Part shown: positions 26,604 through 37,674 of the stretch, in pieces | Numbering within the stretch: the stretch's first letter is position 1 | Layout: each line of letters opens with the position of its first letter | Assembly (NCBI RefSeq): GCF_002355955.1 | Contig: NZ_AP017368.1 | Coordinates: 248,001 to 312,000 of the forward strand | Length of the DNA: 64,000 nt | Direction: 5' to 3' | Source: Candidatus Desulfovibrio trichonymphae | GTDB taxonomy: Bacteria; Desulfobacterota; Desulfovibrionia; Desulfovibrionales; Desulfovibrionaceae | Position numbers and translations under genes: made by a program | Notes under the pieces: model-generated | What the model saw: the letters and a program-made list of their open reading frames with translations, nothing else | Told to the model about the DNA's origin: nothing | The model's database searches: none

Positions 26604-27663
26604 ACGGGAAGCCCAGGGGCCAGGCGCACCTGCCCTTCTTCAACAACCATGTCGCCTTCAGCCACATCGCCCTCAATGACGCTTTGCCCCTGATATTCAA
26701 AACTTACGGCAATCTTGCGATAAAGCGCCGTGTTGTCTTTGTCCACCAGATAGATGTAAGACTCCTTCCCGACCTGACTGCACGGCGCGGCTGGACACCA
26801 CAAGAGCGTTTTTCGTCACGCCGAGGGGCAGTTCCACCTGTACAAACTGACCAGGCCAGAGGCGATGGCTGGTGTTTTCAAATGTGGCGCGCAGGCGGAT
26901 GGTGCCGGTGCGCGTGTCCACTGTATTGTCAACGAGCGTCAGAACGCCTTTTTCCGGCTCGCCGCCGGCGGGGGCGGCAGTCACCTGCACCGCCCTCCTC
27001 GCGCATGCGTTTCAGAATCACGGGCAGTCGTGTTTCCGGCACAGAAAAAAGTACGTAAATGGGCGACAGGGTGTCGATAGTGATAATGGGCGTTGCGTCG
27101 GCTGTTTTGATCATATTGCCCTTGTCCACGGTGAACGCGCCGACCCGCCCGTTGATAGGCGCTGTCACGCTGCAGTACGACAGGTCGAGCGCAGCGCTTT
27201 CCACCACCGCTTTGTCTGACTGCACAGTGGCTTTGAGCGCCGCCGCTTCGGTGGCGGTCTGGTCATATGCCTCCCGGCTTACATAGCCGCCGCCCACAAG
27301 TTTGCCGTAACGGCGCATGTCTTCACTGGCCTTGTTCAACTGCGCTTCAGATTTGGCCAGCAGGCCGCGTTTTTCGCGCAGAACAGCCTCAAAGGGTCTG
27401 GGGTCAAGGTAATCAGCAGTTGACCTTCCGTGACGTCCTGGCCCTCAGTAAAATGCACTTCGGGCTTGACGCCCACTGTGGCTGGATGCCCTGACGTTGC
27501 CGACAGCGTACAGCAGGCGCGGCATGTCCGCGCGTTTGACGGGCTCTGCGTGTACGGGCGCGGCCGGTGGGGCCTTGTCCCTGGAGTCGCCGCCGGAACA
27601 CGCGGCTGTACAGAGCATAAGCAGCGGCAGTGCCCCCAGACAACAGCGAAGTAGACTGTTCAT
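26588..27663 (-). pseudogene. RND efflux membrane-fusion (AcrA/HlyD-type) lipoprotein, degraded
   Basis: Reading on the minus strand, a lipoprotein signal (MNSLLRCC... with Cys after TAA) starts a periplasmic adaptor. The frame breaks near 27485 and resumes as VGVKPEVHFTEGQDVTEG. It shifts again near 27405 to LDPRPFEAVLREKRG, which continues as ASEDMRRYGKLVGGGYVSR and SVTAPINGRVGAF. It breaks near 26990 to the GVLTLVDNTVDTRTGTIRLR block, and near 26790 to the last frame ending in GLPVQILP. At least four frameshifts separate recognisable adaptor blocks. No pump or TolC gene is adjacent, so the whole system seems lost. Confidence 0.85.
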
Positions 27664-27982
27664 AATCTCCATACGGCCGGTGTTCAACTTTCACAAACGG
27701 GAATTTCAGGAACTGTGGGCGGCGGTCAACCGGCAAATACGCATACGTGGAGGGAACAAAACTTACGCGCAGATCAACGACGGCGTACCGAGTGGTCTTG
27801 AACAGGTTAAGCAGCATATATCTCCGCGAGAATCAGGGAGCGCCGGGGAGCCTACAAGCAAGATATTGCCCAAGGTCAGGCTGGTCAAAAAGGGTGCGGC
27901 TGTGACTCAATCATTGCTTCCGCAGCTCGTCCCCGCCTTCAATAACTCAGGAATCCCCTGAAAGGCGCCCCATAAAAACGCA
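27664..27982. other. Region between rpsI and the decayed efflux adaptor
   Basis: No recognisable gene. A minus-strand open frame (start 27817, MLLNLFKTTRYAVVDL...) runs into the adaptor pseudogene out of frame. A plus-strand open frame covers the rest. Neither matches a family I know. It may be the decayed promoter or regulator region of the efflux operon. Confidence 0.4.
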
Positions 27983-28375
27983 TTAACGCTTGGAATATTG
28001 ATATCTGGCGCGGGCTGCGCGCAAACCGTATTTTTTGCGTTCTTTCTTGCGCGCGTCACGCGTCAAGAGACCTGACTTCTTGAACACTGCGCGCAATTCC
28101 GGCTCCACCCGCAAAAGGGCGCGAGAAATACCGTGACGCACGGCTTCAGCCTGACCGGTAACGCCACCGCCGGAAACATTGACCTTGACGTCCAGTTTAT
28201 CAGCCATTTTTGACAAAACAAGCGGCTGACGGATAATCATCTGAAGCGTCTTGCGGGGGAAATATTCCTCACAGGAACGGCCGTTTATGACAATGGCGCC
28301 GGACCCGGTATAAAGGCGCGTGCGGGCTGTAGCCGTTTTTCGGCGTCCGGTGCCGTATTCAAATTTCTCGCGCAT
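27983..28375 (-). CDS. rpsI: 30S ribosomal protein S9
   Basis: 130 residues with the S9 signatures [15 protein letters not shown] at the start, [21 protein letters not shown] near residue 65, and the basic C-terminal tail ending in YSKR that contacts the P-site tRNA. It follows rplM by 44 bases, the conserved L13-S9 order. Confidence 0.97.
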   Translation of the reverse strand: MREKFEYGTGRRKTATARTRLYTGSGAIVINGRSCEEYFPRKTLQMIIRQPLVLSKMADKLDVKVNVSGGGVTGQAEAVRHGISRALLRVEPELRAVFKKSGLLTRDARKKERKKYGLRAARARYQYSKR

Positions 28376-28419
28376 AGAGTGTACTCCTTAAAATTGGACA
28401 AAACAAAAGCGGCAGAACG

Positions 28420-28854
28420 TTAATAAGGCAACGTCAGGGGCTGCGGATTCTGCGGCGCGTGCGGATGTTCAGCGCCGGCATAAATTTTGAGTTTTTTCAG
28501 CATGGCGCGTCCCAAACGGTTTCTGGGCAGCATGCCGCGCACTGCGTGCATCAGCACACGGGCGGGCTTGTCGGCCAGAATATCGCCGAGAACCGTCGTC
28601 TTGAGGCTCCCTACCCAGCCGGAGTGCCTGTAGTATTTTTTATCCGTCAGTTTCGCACCGGTTACTTTTATTTTTTCACAGTTGACAACCACGATAAAGT
28701 CGCCGTTGTCCATATGCGGCGCGAATTCCGGCTTGTGCTTGCCGCGCAGGCGATGAGCAATCTGACTGGCAAGACGGCCGAGAATCTGCCTCTGCGCGTC
28801 AACCACAAACCACTGGCGGTTAATATCTTTAGGTGTGGGACTGAACGTCTTCAT
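28420..28854 (-). CDS. rplM: 50S ribosomal protein L13
   Basis: 144 residues. It begins [20 protein letters not shown], followed by [18 protein letters not shown], and contains the L13 motif [21 protein letters not shown] near residue 105-125 and the [12 protein letters not shown] tail. First gene of the rplM-rpsI pair, with its own promoter upstream. Confidence 0.97.
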   Translation of the reverse strand: MKTFSPTPKDINRQWFVVDAQRQILGRLASQIAHRLRGKHKPEFAPHMDNGDFIVVVNCEKIKVTGAKLTDKKYYRHSGWVGSLKTTVLGDILADKPARVLMHAVRGMLPRNRLGRAMLKKLKIYAGAEHPHAPQNPQPLTLPY

Positions 28855-28888
28855 TCAAACAAACTCCTCGTTACGCTCTGAAGACAGT

Positions 28889-28917
28889 TCTGATACGCCA
28901 TTCAGCACAATGCGTCA
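28889..28917 (-). promoter_or_regulatory. Sigma-70 promoter of rplM-rpsI
   Basis: On the minus strand TTGACG (28917-28912) and TATCAG (28894-28889) are separated by 17 bases, about 35 bases before the rplM ATG, with a GAGGAGT-type ribosome site in between. Sequence-based prediction. Confidence 0.55.
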
Positions 28918-28958
28918 AGTAAAATACGGCAAAAGTCTCCGTCGCTTTAAGTTGCATA

Positions 28959-28979
28959 ATAATTATTTTTAATAATTAT
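28959..28979. repeat. AT-only inverted repeat downstream of dapB
   Basis: A perfect 9-base stem with a 3-base loop (ATAATTATT-TTT-AATAATTAT) begins 6 bases beyond the dapB stop. The stem has no GC pair and no U-tract beyond it, so it is at best a weak terminator. It may instead be part of an AT-rich upstream element for the rplM promoter. Confidence 0.4.
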
Positions 28980-28984
28980 ATATT

Positions 28985-29773
28985 CTATATCTGACTGAAA
29001 ATATCCTGCATGCCGTAAATCTTGCCGGCAGTACGGCCGGCAAGCCAGGCGGCGGCCCGCAAAGCCCCTTGCGCAAAATTTTCGCGGGAGTGGGCATGAT
29101 GGGTCACTTCTATGCGTTCGCCCTGTCCCATAAAATATATGGTGTGCACGCCCACAACATCACCGCCGCGCACAGCCTGAACACCTATCTGGGCTTTGGG
29201 CCGCTCTCCTGTGATGCCGTCGCGGGAGACGCGCCGCGCCTTTCCGAAATCCCAGCCCCTGGCCTGTGCCAGACAGGCGCCGAGCGTCAGGGCCGTGCCG
29301 CTGGGGGCGTCTTTCTTGCGGTTGTGGTGCAGTTCCACCAGTTCAATATCATAGCCCTCGCCCAGCGTGCGCGCCAACCCCGGCAGGATTTTCAGCAACA
29401 CATTTACGCCGACGCTCATATTGGACGACCAAAAAATTGGCGTTTTTTCAGCCAATTTTCGCAACCTGCCCATTTGCGCATCCGTAAAACCGGTGGTGCC
29501 GACAACAAGGGCATGCCCCGTACTCGCCGCGACACGCGCAGACTGCAAACTCACGGACGGCGCTGTAAAGTCAACAATAACCGCTCCCGGCGCCTTGGGC
29601 AAAACCGCTTCCAGATTGTCGTCCACAGGGCAACCCGCACAAGACAGGGCTTGCAGATGCTCCGCGCGGTCAACAAGCCCTGCCAGACTGTAAGCCAGGT
29701 CCGCCGTAACAAGATTGCCGACGGTTTTGCCCATACGCCCGTCAGCGCCAACAACGACGATCGCCGTACTCAT
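28985..29773 (-). CDS. dapB: 4-hydroxy-tetrahydrodipicolinate reductase
   Basis: NAD(P)H-dependent step of lysine/diaminopimelate synthesis. Rossmann start VVVGADGRMGKTV, the central GTTGFTD near residue 92, the catalytic segment ELHHNRKKDAPSGTA near 150 and the C-terminal RGGDVVGVHTIYF block are present. 262 residues, typical. ATG has a GGAG site. It is 23 bases downstream of ligA and probably co-transcribed. Confidence 0.94.
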   Translation of the reverse strand: MSTAIVVVGADGRMGKTVGNLVTADLAYSLAGLVDRAEHLQALSCAGCPVDDNLEAVLPKAPGAVIVDFTAPSVSLQSARVAASTGHALVVGTTGFTDAQMGRLRKLAEKTPIFWSSNMSVGVNVLLKILPGLARTLGEGYDIELVELHHNRKKDAPSGTALTLGACLAQARGWDFGKARRVSRDGITGERPKAQIGVQAVRGGDVVGVHTIYFMGQGERIEVTHHAHSRENFAQGALRAAAWLAGRTAGKIYGMQDIFSQI

Positions 29774-29796
29774 GCCGCACTCCGCATTTTTTCAGA

Positions 29797-32046
<2,250 letters not shown>

Positions 32047-32071
32047 TTAGATATTGCTTAAAGCCGTTTTC

Positions 32072-32100
32072 TTTACAAGCTGTTGGTGTGCATGTATAAT
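32072..32100 (+). promoter_or_regulatory. Strong sigma-70 promoter immediately upstream of panC
   Basis: TTTACA (32072-32077) and a perfect TATAAT (32095-32100) are 17 bases apart. The expected transcription start is about 32106-32108, directly at the panC ATG (32109), so the message would be leaderless or nearly so. No ribosome-binding site precedes the ATG. Confidence 0.65.
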
Positions 32101-32108
32101 TTTTCAAC

Positions 32109-32957
32109 ATGCAGACACTCGCAAATCCGCAGGAATTAGCCGGGCAGTGCCGCAACTGGCATACGCAGGGGCAGAGTATCGCCCTTGTCCCCACAATGGG
32201 CTGTTACCACGCAGGTCATGAGGCATTGATGCGCTACGGCCGCACCGTTGCAACGCGCCTTGTGGTCAGCCTCTTTGTCAACCCTGCCCAGTTCGGCCCC
32301 GGTGAAGACCTTGACGCCTATCCGCGGGACGAGGCGCGGGACGAGGCGGTTGCCGAAGCGTGCGGCGCTGACGTGCTTTTTATGCCGCAGCCCGGCGACA
32401 TCTACATGCCTGATCATGCTGCATGGGTGGATGTTCCGGATATGGCTGCCGGGCTTTGCGGCAAAAGCCGGCCGACGCATTTTCGCGGCGTCTGCACCGT
32501 GGTGCTCAAGCTCTTGTTGCTTACTCTGGCTGATGTGGCTGTATTCGGCGAGAAGGATTGGCAGCAACAGGCAATTATCCGTCGCATGGCGCGCGATCTC
32601 GGCGTGCAAACGCGCATTGAAAGCCGTCCCGTTGTGCGTGATCCTGACGGACTTGCCCTGTCGTCGCGCAATGTTTACCTTACTGTGGAAGAACGCGCTC
32701 AGGCGCCGGAAATACGGCGCGCTCTGCGCTGTGCGCAGGAGATGGCAAGCCGGGGGGAAAAAAATGCGGCCATACTGCAGCAGGCCGTGTTGCGACGCTG
32801 GGCGGAACATTTGTCTTTGGGAAGGCTTGACTACCTTGCGGTGGTTCGCCCTGACACGCTTGTGCCGCTTTCCGCTATAGATGGGCCGGCTCTTATGGCA
32901 TGCGCCGTGCAGTTGGGCAGATCCCGGCTTATAGACAATATCCTGCTGCACACCTGA
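32109..32957 (+). CDS. panC: Pantothenate synthetase
   Basis: ATP-dependent condensation of pantoate and beta-alanine. [14 protein letters not shown] (the HxGH nucleotidyl-transferase motif near residue 34), [34 protein letters not shown] and [15 protein letters not shown] are present. 282 residues. No panB or panD nearby. The start has no Shine-Dalgarno and abuts a strong promoter. Confidence 0.94.
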   Translation: MQTLANPQELAGQCRNWHTQGQSIALVPTMGCYHAGHEALMRYGRTVATRLVVSLFVNPAQFGPGEDLDAYPRDEARDEAVAEACGADVLFMPQPGDIYMPDHAAWVDVPDMAAGLCGKSRPTHFRGVCTVVLKLLLLTLADVAVFGEKDWQQQAIIRRMARDLGVQTRIESRPVVRDPDGLALSSRNVYLTVEERAQAPEIRRALRCAQEMASRGEKNAAILQQAVLRRWAEHLSLGRLDYLAVVRPDTLVPLSAIDGPALMACAVQLGRSRLIDNILLHT

Positions 32958-33001
32958 TCTGTTGTATATTTTGTAAACCCGGCTCCCGTGGAGGAGGCTC
33001 C

Positions 33002-34174
33002 ATGCAAACCAAGGGCAAATACTATTTTACGTCTGAATCCGTCACTGAAGGGCATCCCGATAAAGTGGCGGATCAGATTTCCGATGCAGTGCTGGACACC
33101 CTGCTGGCCCAGGATCCTGAAGCCCATGTTGCCTGCGAAACTCTGGTGACCACCGGCATGGCGGTTATTGCCGGGGAAATCAGCACGCGCGGCTATGCTG
33201 ATTTCCCCACCGTGGCGCGTGAAACCATTAAACAGATCGGCTACAGCAGCTCTGAAATGGGCTTTGACTGGCAGACATGCGCCGTTATTTCCTCCATTGA
33301 CCGCCAGTCTCCGGATATCGCCCAGGGCGTTGTGCGTGAAAAACAAGAGGATCAGGGGGCCGGAGATCAGGGCATGATGTTCGGTTATGCCTGCAATGAA
33401 ACATCCACGCTGATGCCCGCGCCCATTTATTGGGCTCACCAGCTTTCTCAGCGTCTTGCCGCTGTGCGCAAGGAAGAGATTGTTGATTTTTTCAGACCGG
33501 ACGGCAAGACGCAGGTTTCCTTTGAATATCACGACGGCAAACCCGTGCGAATCAACAATGTGGTTGTTTCTACGCAACATACGGAGAGTGTGAGCCATGA
33601 TGACGTGGCGGAAGCGGTGAGGCGGGAGGTCATCTTGCCTGTTTTGTCGTCTTCCGGGTATTTTGATGAAAAAGATTGCGAAATTTTTATCAATACCACC
33701 GGCCGTTTTGTGGTGGGCGGTCCTATGGGCGACTGCGGACTTACCGGCCGAAAAATTATTCAGGATACATACGGCGGCAGCGGCCATCACGGCGGCGGCG
33801 CTTTTTCCGGCAAGGACCCCTCCAAAGTGGATCGTTCAGGCGCCTATATGGGTCGCTATATTGCCAAAAATATCGTGGCTGCCGGGCTTGCGCCTGCATG
33901 TGAAGTGCAGATTGCCTACTGCATCGGTGTGGCGCAGCCGGTGAGCGTGCTGGTTTCTTCACAGGGAACCGGCGAGATACCGGATGAAATCCTCACGAAA
34001 GCTGTTCGGGAAATCTTTGATTTGCGGCCGTATTTTATCAGCAAACGTCTTGATCTCAAGCGCCCCGTCTATAAAAAGACATCCTGCTATGGTCATTTTG
34101 GTCGCGAGTTGCCTGAATTTACATGGGAAATCACAGACGCCGCCGCAGATCTGCGCGTCGCGGCGAAAGTGTAA
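33002..34174 (+). CDS. metK: S-adenosylmethionine synthetase
   Basis: Makes SAM from methionine and ATP. 390 residues. Motifs include [18 protein letters not shown] near residue 15, the signature [12 protein letters not shown] near 120, [21 protein letters not shown] near 240, and [19 protein letters not shown] 33002 follows GGAGGAGG. The 44-base gap from panC is too short for a SAM riboswitch. Confidence 0.96.
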   Translation: MQTKGKYYFTSESVTEGHPDKVADQISDAVLDTLLAQDPEAHVACETLVTTGMAVIAGEISTRGYADFPTVARETIKQIGYSSSEMGFDWQTCAVISSIDRQSPDIAQGVVREKQEDQGAGDQGMMFGYACNETSTLMPAPIYWAHQLSQRLAAVRKEEIVDFFRPDGKTQVSFEYHDGKPVRINNVVVSTQHTESVSHDDVAEAVRREVILPVLSSSGYFDEKDCEIFINTTGRFVVGGPMGDCGLTGRKIIQDTYGGSGHHGGGAFSGKDPSKVDRSGAYMGRYIAKNIVAAGLAPACEVQIAYCIGVAQPVSVLVSSQGTGEIPDEILTKAVREIFDLRPYFISKRLDLKRPVYKKTSCYGHFGRELPEFTWEITDAAADLRVAAKV

Positions 34175-34221
34175 AATCATTCCGACACATTGTTGTCTAT
34201 CGTTGCGGATTGGGGTTATTT

Positions 34222-35295
34222 ATGGCCGGCAGCAGCTTTGGACGCCTGTTGCGTCTGACGACATTCGGCGAATCGCATGGGTCTGGTCTGGGCGGTGTGG
34301 TTGACGGCTGCCCGGCCGGGCTTGCGCTTTCCGAAGCGGACATGCAGGCGGAACTTGAGCTGCGCAAGCCGGGTCACGGCCCCACCGCCACCAGACGTAA
34401 GGAATCAGACCGCGTGCGCCTGCTCTCCGGCGTGTTTGCGGGCGTGACAACCGGCACGCCCATTGCGTTTTATATTGTCAATGAAGACCGGCGTTCGCAT
34501 GACTACGGCGATTTGGCCGGGGTTTTTCGGCCGGGGCACGCTGACTGGAGTTATTTTCAAAAATACAACGGCATTCGTGATTATCGCGGAGGCGGGCGCG
34601 CTTCCGGGCGGGAGACGGCAGCCCGTGTTGCCGGTGGTGTGATTGCCAAAAAAATTCTGTGTCGGCGCGGCGTCACAATCAGTGCCGCATGCGTTGAGCT
34701 TGGCGGCATTGCCGTGCCTCCTGAGGATGTGGATATTGCACGGGCGGGCGCCCGTCCTTATTTTGCGGCTTCGGATGCCGCTCCCGCCCTTTGGGACACG
34801 CGTGTCGCCGAGGCACGCAAAAACGGCGATACGCTGGGCGGCATTGTTTTGATTACAGTGCAGAACGTACCCGCCGGTCTCGGCGAGCCTGTTTTTGACA
34901 AACTGGAGGCAGTGCTGGCCCATGCTGTTATGAGTGTCGGCGCTGTGAAGGGTGTGGAATTCGGCGCCGGTTTCGCGGCTGCCCGCTCAACCGGTTCACG
35001 CAATAACGATCCGCTTCTGCCTGGAGGCATGTTCGCTTCCAACCACGCGGGCGGCATTCTGGGCGGGATTTCCAGCGGGCAGGATATTGTTTTGCGGGCA
35101 GCTGTAAAACCCATTGCTTCCATTGCGCAAAAACAGCGCACTGTGGACAGGGAGGGACGCGCGGCCGAGATTCTTGTCGGCGGTCGTCATGATCTCGCCG
35201 CCATACCACGCGTCATTCCCGTCCTTTGCGCCATGACCGCTCTCGCGCTTGCCGATGCTCTGCTTTTGCAGACGCGCATGGAGCCGGGCCGGTGA
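34222..35295 (+). CDS. aroC: Chorismate synthase
   Basis: Last step of the shikimate pathway, FMN-dependent. It has the N-terminal FGRLLRLTTFGESHG, the RKESDRVRLLSGVF segment, RGGGRASGRETAARVAGG near residue 120, and a C-terminal GGISSGQDIVLRAAVKP near 290. 357 residues from ATG 34222; a longer frame to 34123 overlaps metK. Its stop overlaps the recD2 GTG start. Confidence 0.95.
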   Translation: MAGSSFGRLLRLTTFGESHGSGLGGVVDGCPAGLALSEADMQAELELRKPGHGPTATRRKESDRVRLLSGVFAGVTTGTPIAFYIVNEDRRSHDYGDLAGVFRPGHADWSYFQKYNGIRDYRGGGRASGRETAARVAGGVIAKKILCRRGVTISAACVELGGIAVPPEDVDIARAGARPYFAASDAAPALWDTRVAEARKNGDTLGGIVLITVQNVPAGLGEPVFDKLEAVLAHAVMSVGAVKGVEFGAGFAAARSTGSRNNDPLLPGGMFASNHAGGILGGISSGQDIVLRAAVKPIASIAQKQRTVDREGRAAEILVGGRHDLAAIPRVIPVLCAMTALALADALLLQTRMEPGR

Positions 35296-37568
35296 ATCCG
35301 AAGGCAGCGCAAGGCCACAGTGCGCTTCTGCCGGGGGAGCCGACCGACACATGTCTGCCGGCTGACGCGGACACTGTGGAATTGACCGGCACGGTAGACC
35401 TGGTGATTTTTCACAATGAGGAAAACGGCTATACTGTGTTGCGTCTTTTGTCGGGCAAAAGTCCGCAGGGCGGCAGGGCGGCGCGCCGTTTGCCGTGTTC
35501 GCCTGATGCCGTGACCTGTGTGGGGCATCTGCTGAAACCCCGGGGTGGAGTGCAGATCAAGCTGACAGGCCGTTGGGTGAACAACCCCCGCTTCGGCAGA
35601 CAGTTTGTTTTTGACGCGGCTGAAGAAATGTTGCCCGCTACCAGCGAAAGCATTCGCCTTTATTTGAGTTCCGGCCTGATCAAGGGTGTGGGTGAAGGCA
35701 TGGCCGGGCGCATTGTCAAGCTTTTCGGCGATGATACTATTCGCGTGCTTGATGAAGAGCCTGAACGTCTGCTCAAGGTGCACGGCATCGGCCGCAAGAG
35801 CCTTGATCGTATTTGCGGGAGCTGGGCAGAGCACAGGGCTGTGCGGGATCTTATGCTTTTTCTGCAGCCGCACGGCATTACGCCGGCCTATGCCATGCGC
35901 ATATATCGGGCCTATGGCGTGCAGGCGCTCGAAGTGGTGCGGGAAAATCCTTACCGTCTGGCAATGGATATTCACGGCATCGGTTTTGTCACGGCCGATG
36001 CGGCTGCTCACAAGCTGGGCTTTGAGAGCGGGCACCCTCTGCGTGTTCAGGCCGGTACGCTCTATGTGCTGCAAAAATCCATAGATGACGGGAATGTTTA
36101 CTTGCCGGAAGAAAAACTTCTGGCAGACACCGGGGCTCAACTGAACCTTGAACCAGAATTTGTGGCTGAAGCCATTGCTTCTCTGGAAGGAGAAGAACGC
36201 ATTGTTCGCGAGGAAATGGATGGGGAAACAGCTGCTTATCTGAGTCGCTACTATCATTGCGAGTCTAAAACAGCGTCTTATCTGCAGCGCTTGATTCATT
36301 CGCCGAGATCCGTGAGCTTTGCCGACGCGGACGGGACAGTGGACAAGGTGGCCGGTGCAATGTCCATGACGCTTGCCCCCGAACAGTGCAACGCGCTGTG
36401 CACGGTAACGCGCAGCAAGATCATGGTTCTGACCGGCGGGCCGGGCACAGGCAAGACGACGATAATCAACGCCGTCATACGCCTGTTCAGTGAGCATCGC
36501 GCGCGTATTTTGCTGGCCGCGCCGACGGGCCGCGCGGCAAAACGCATGGCCGAGGCCTGCGCGCGCGAGGCGTGCACCATCCACCGTCTGCTGGAATACA
36601 GCCCCAAAGAGGACGGCTTTGCCCGCAATGAGGACCGTCCGTTGGCGTGCGGCCTTCTGGTTGTGGATGAATCATCCATGATGGACTGTCTGCTTTTTTA
36701 CCATCTGCTCAAGGCTGTGCCTCTGGGGGCGACACTTGTGCTTGTGGGCGATGTGCATCAGTTGCCCTCTGTCGGGCCGGGCAATGTGCTTGCGGACATC
36801 ATCGCCTCAGGCATTGTGCCGGTTGTGGAACTGACGGAAATTTTTCGCCAGTCTGCCGAGAGCGAAATCATCTGCAATGCCCATCAGATCAATCACGGAA
36901 CAGTGCCATCGCTGGAATCGAACAAAAACCGGCTTTCGGACTTTTATTTCATTCACCAGAATGATCCGGAAAAAGCTGCCGACATCATGGTGGATCTGGT
37001 GCGCAACCATATCCCTCGTCGTTTTGGGCTGAACCCGATGGATGATATTCAGGTGCTGACCCCCATGCACAAGGGGGCAGTGGGCGCCGGCCGCATGAAC
37101 GTCCTTTTGCAGGATGCCCTGAACCCCAACGGTTTGGAAGTGCGGCGCGGTGAGAGGGCGTTTCGTCTGCACGACAAGGTGATGCAGCTGCGCAATAATT
37201 ATGACAAAGACGTCTTCAACGGCGATCTTGGCCGCATTGTTTTTATGGATGCGGCCGAGCGCGCGTTGAGCGTCAATTTTGATGACCGCGTCGTCCCGTA
37301 TGATTTTAATGAGCTGGATGAACTTGTGCCGGCCTATGCCATCTCTATTCACAAATCCCAAGGGTCGGAATACGGGGCTGTGGTTATTCCTGTTATGATG
37401 CAGCATTACGTACTGTTGCAGCGCAATCTCATCTATACCGGCGTCACCCGGGGCAAAAAACTTGTCGTGCTGGTGGGCGAGGCCCGCGCGCTGCACATGG
37501 CCGTTAAAAACGACAAGACCCGCAGGCGGTACACGCGACTGGCAAAGCGGCTGAATTCTGAAGATTGA
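35292..37568 (+). CDS. recD2: RecD2-type ATP-dependent DNA helicase
   Basis: SF1B 5'-3' helicase of the RecBC-independent RecD2/TraA family, about 758 residues. It has an N-terminal domain with LVIFHNEENGYTVLRLL, helix-hairpin-helix elements (LLKVHGIGRKSLDRI near 170), Walker A GGPGTGKTT near residue 383, APTGRAAKRM, motif II region VVDESSMMD, motif III VGDVHQLPSVGPG, and the C-terminal AISIHKSQGSEY motif. GTG start at 35292-35294 overlaps the aroC stop (GTGA); a frame to 35226 is possible but runs inside aroC. Confidence 0.9.
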   Translation: MNPKAAQGHSALLPGEPTDTCLPADADTVELTGTVDLVIFHNEENGYTVLRLLSGKSPQGGRAARRLPCSPDAVTCVGHLLKPRGGVQIKLTGRWVNNPRFGRQFVFDAAEEMLPATSESIRLYLSSGLIKGVGEGMAGRIVKLFGDDTIRVLDEEPERLLKVHGIGRKSLDRICGSWAEHRAVRDLMLFLQPHGITPAYAMRIYRAYGVQALEVVRENPYRLAMDIHGIGFVTADAAAHKLGFESGHPLRVQAGTLYVLQKSIDDGNVYLPEEKLLADTGAQLNLEPEFVAEAIASLEGEERIVREEMDGETAAYLSRYYHCESKTASYLQRLIHSPRSVSFADADGTVDKVAGAMSMTLAPEQCNALCTVTRSKIMVLTGGPGTGKTTIINAVIRLFSEHRARILLAAPTGRAAKRMAEACAREACTIHRLLEYSPKEDGFARNEDRPLACGLLVVDESSMMDCLLFYHLLKAVPLGATLVLVGDVHQLPSVGPGNVLADIIASGIVPVVELTEIFRQSAESEIICNAHQINHGTVPSLESNKNRLSDFYFIHQNDPEKAADIMVDLVRNHIPRRFGLNPMDDIQVLTPMHKGAVGAGRMNVLLQDALNPNGLEVRRGERAFRLHDKVMQLRNNYDKDVFNGDLGRIVFMDAAERALSVNFDDRVVPYDFNELDELVPAYAISIHKSQGSEYGAVVIPVMMQHYVLLQRNLIYTGVTRGKKLVVLVGEARALHMAVKNDKTRRRYTRLAKRLNSED

Positions 37569-37627
37569 TGTAAGCATGCCTGGGCCGTATACTGCACATA
37601 TCCACAAATCTGAAAAAAAAGAAAGAG

Positions 37628-37657
37628 TTGACAAGTCCGCATACCAAGCCGTATAAA
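37628..37657 (+). promoter_or_regulatory. Promoter candidate of the cas3-CRISPR unit
   Basis: TTGACA (37628-37633) is followed 18 bases later by TATAAA (37652-37657). The predicted start (about 37663-37666) lies within 3-6 bases of the TTG at 37669, so the only RBS-like AAGGA (37657-37661) would be outside the transcript. Confidence 0.5.
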
Positions 37658-37659
37658 AA

Positions 37660-37674
37660 GGACAATTTTTGTCC
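37660..37674 (+). repeat. Inverted repeat overlapping the cas3 start codon
   Basis: GGACAA-TTT-TTGTCC is a perfect 6-base palindrome with a 3-base spacer, lying on the predicted transcription start and the TTG start codon. It could be a regulator-binding site or a hairpin at the translation start. Confidence 0.45.

Noticed and set aside
28959-28979. Rho-independent terminator after dapB
   Set aside because: The stem is purely AT and no U-tract follows on the minus strand.
32958-33001. SAM riboswitch upstream of metK
   Set aside because: Only 44 bases separate panC and metK, too short for any known SAM riboswitch.
35187-36584. 465-codon minus-strand open frame opposite aroC and recD2
   Set aside because: It lies fully inside two well-supported plus-strand genes and lacks any recognisable domain.
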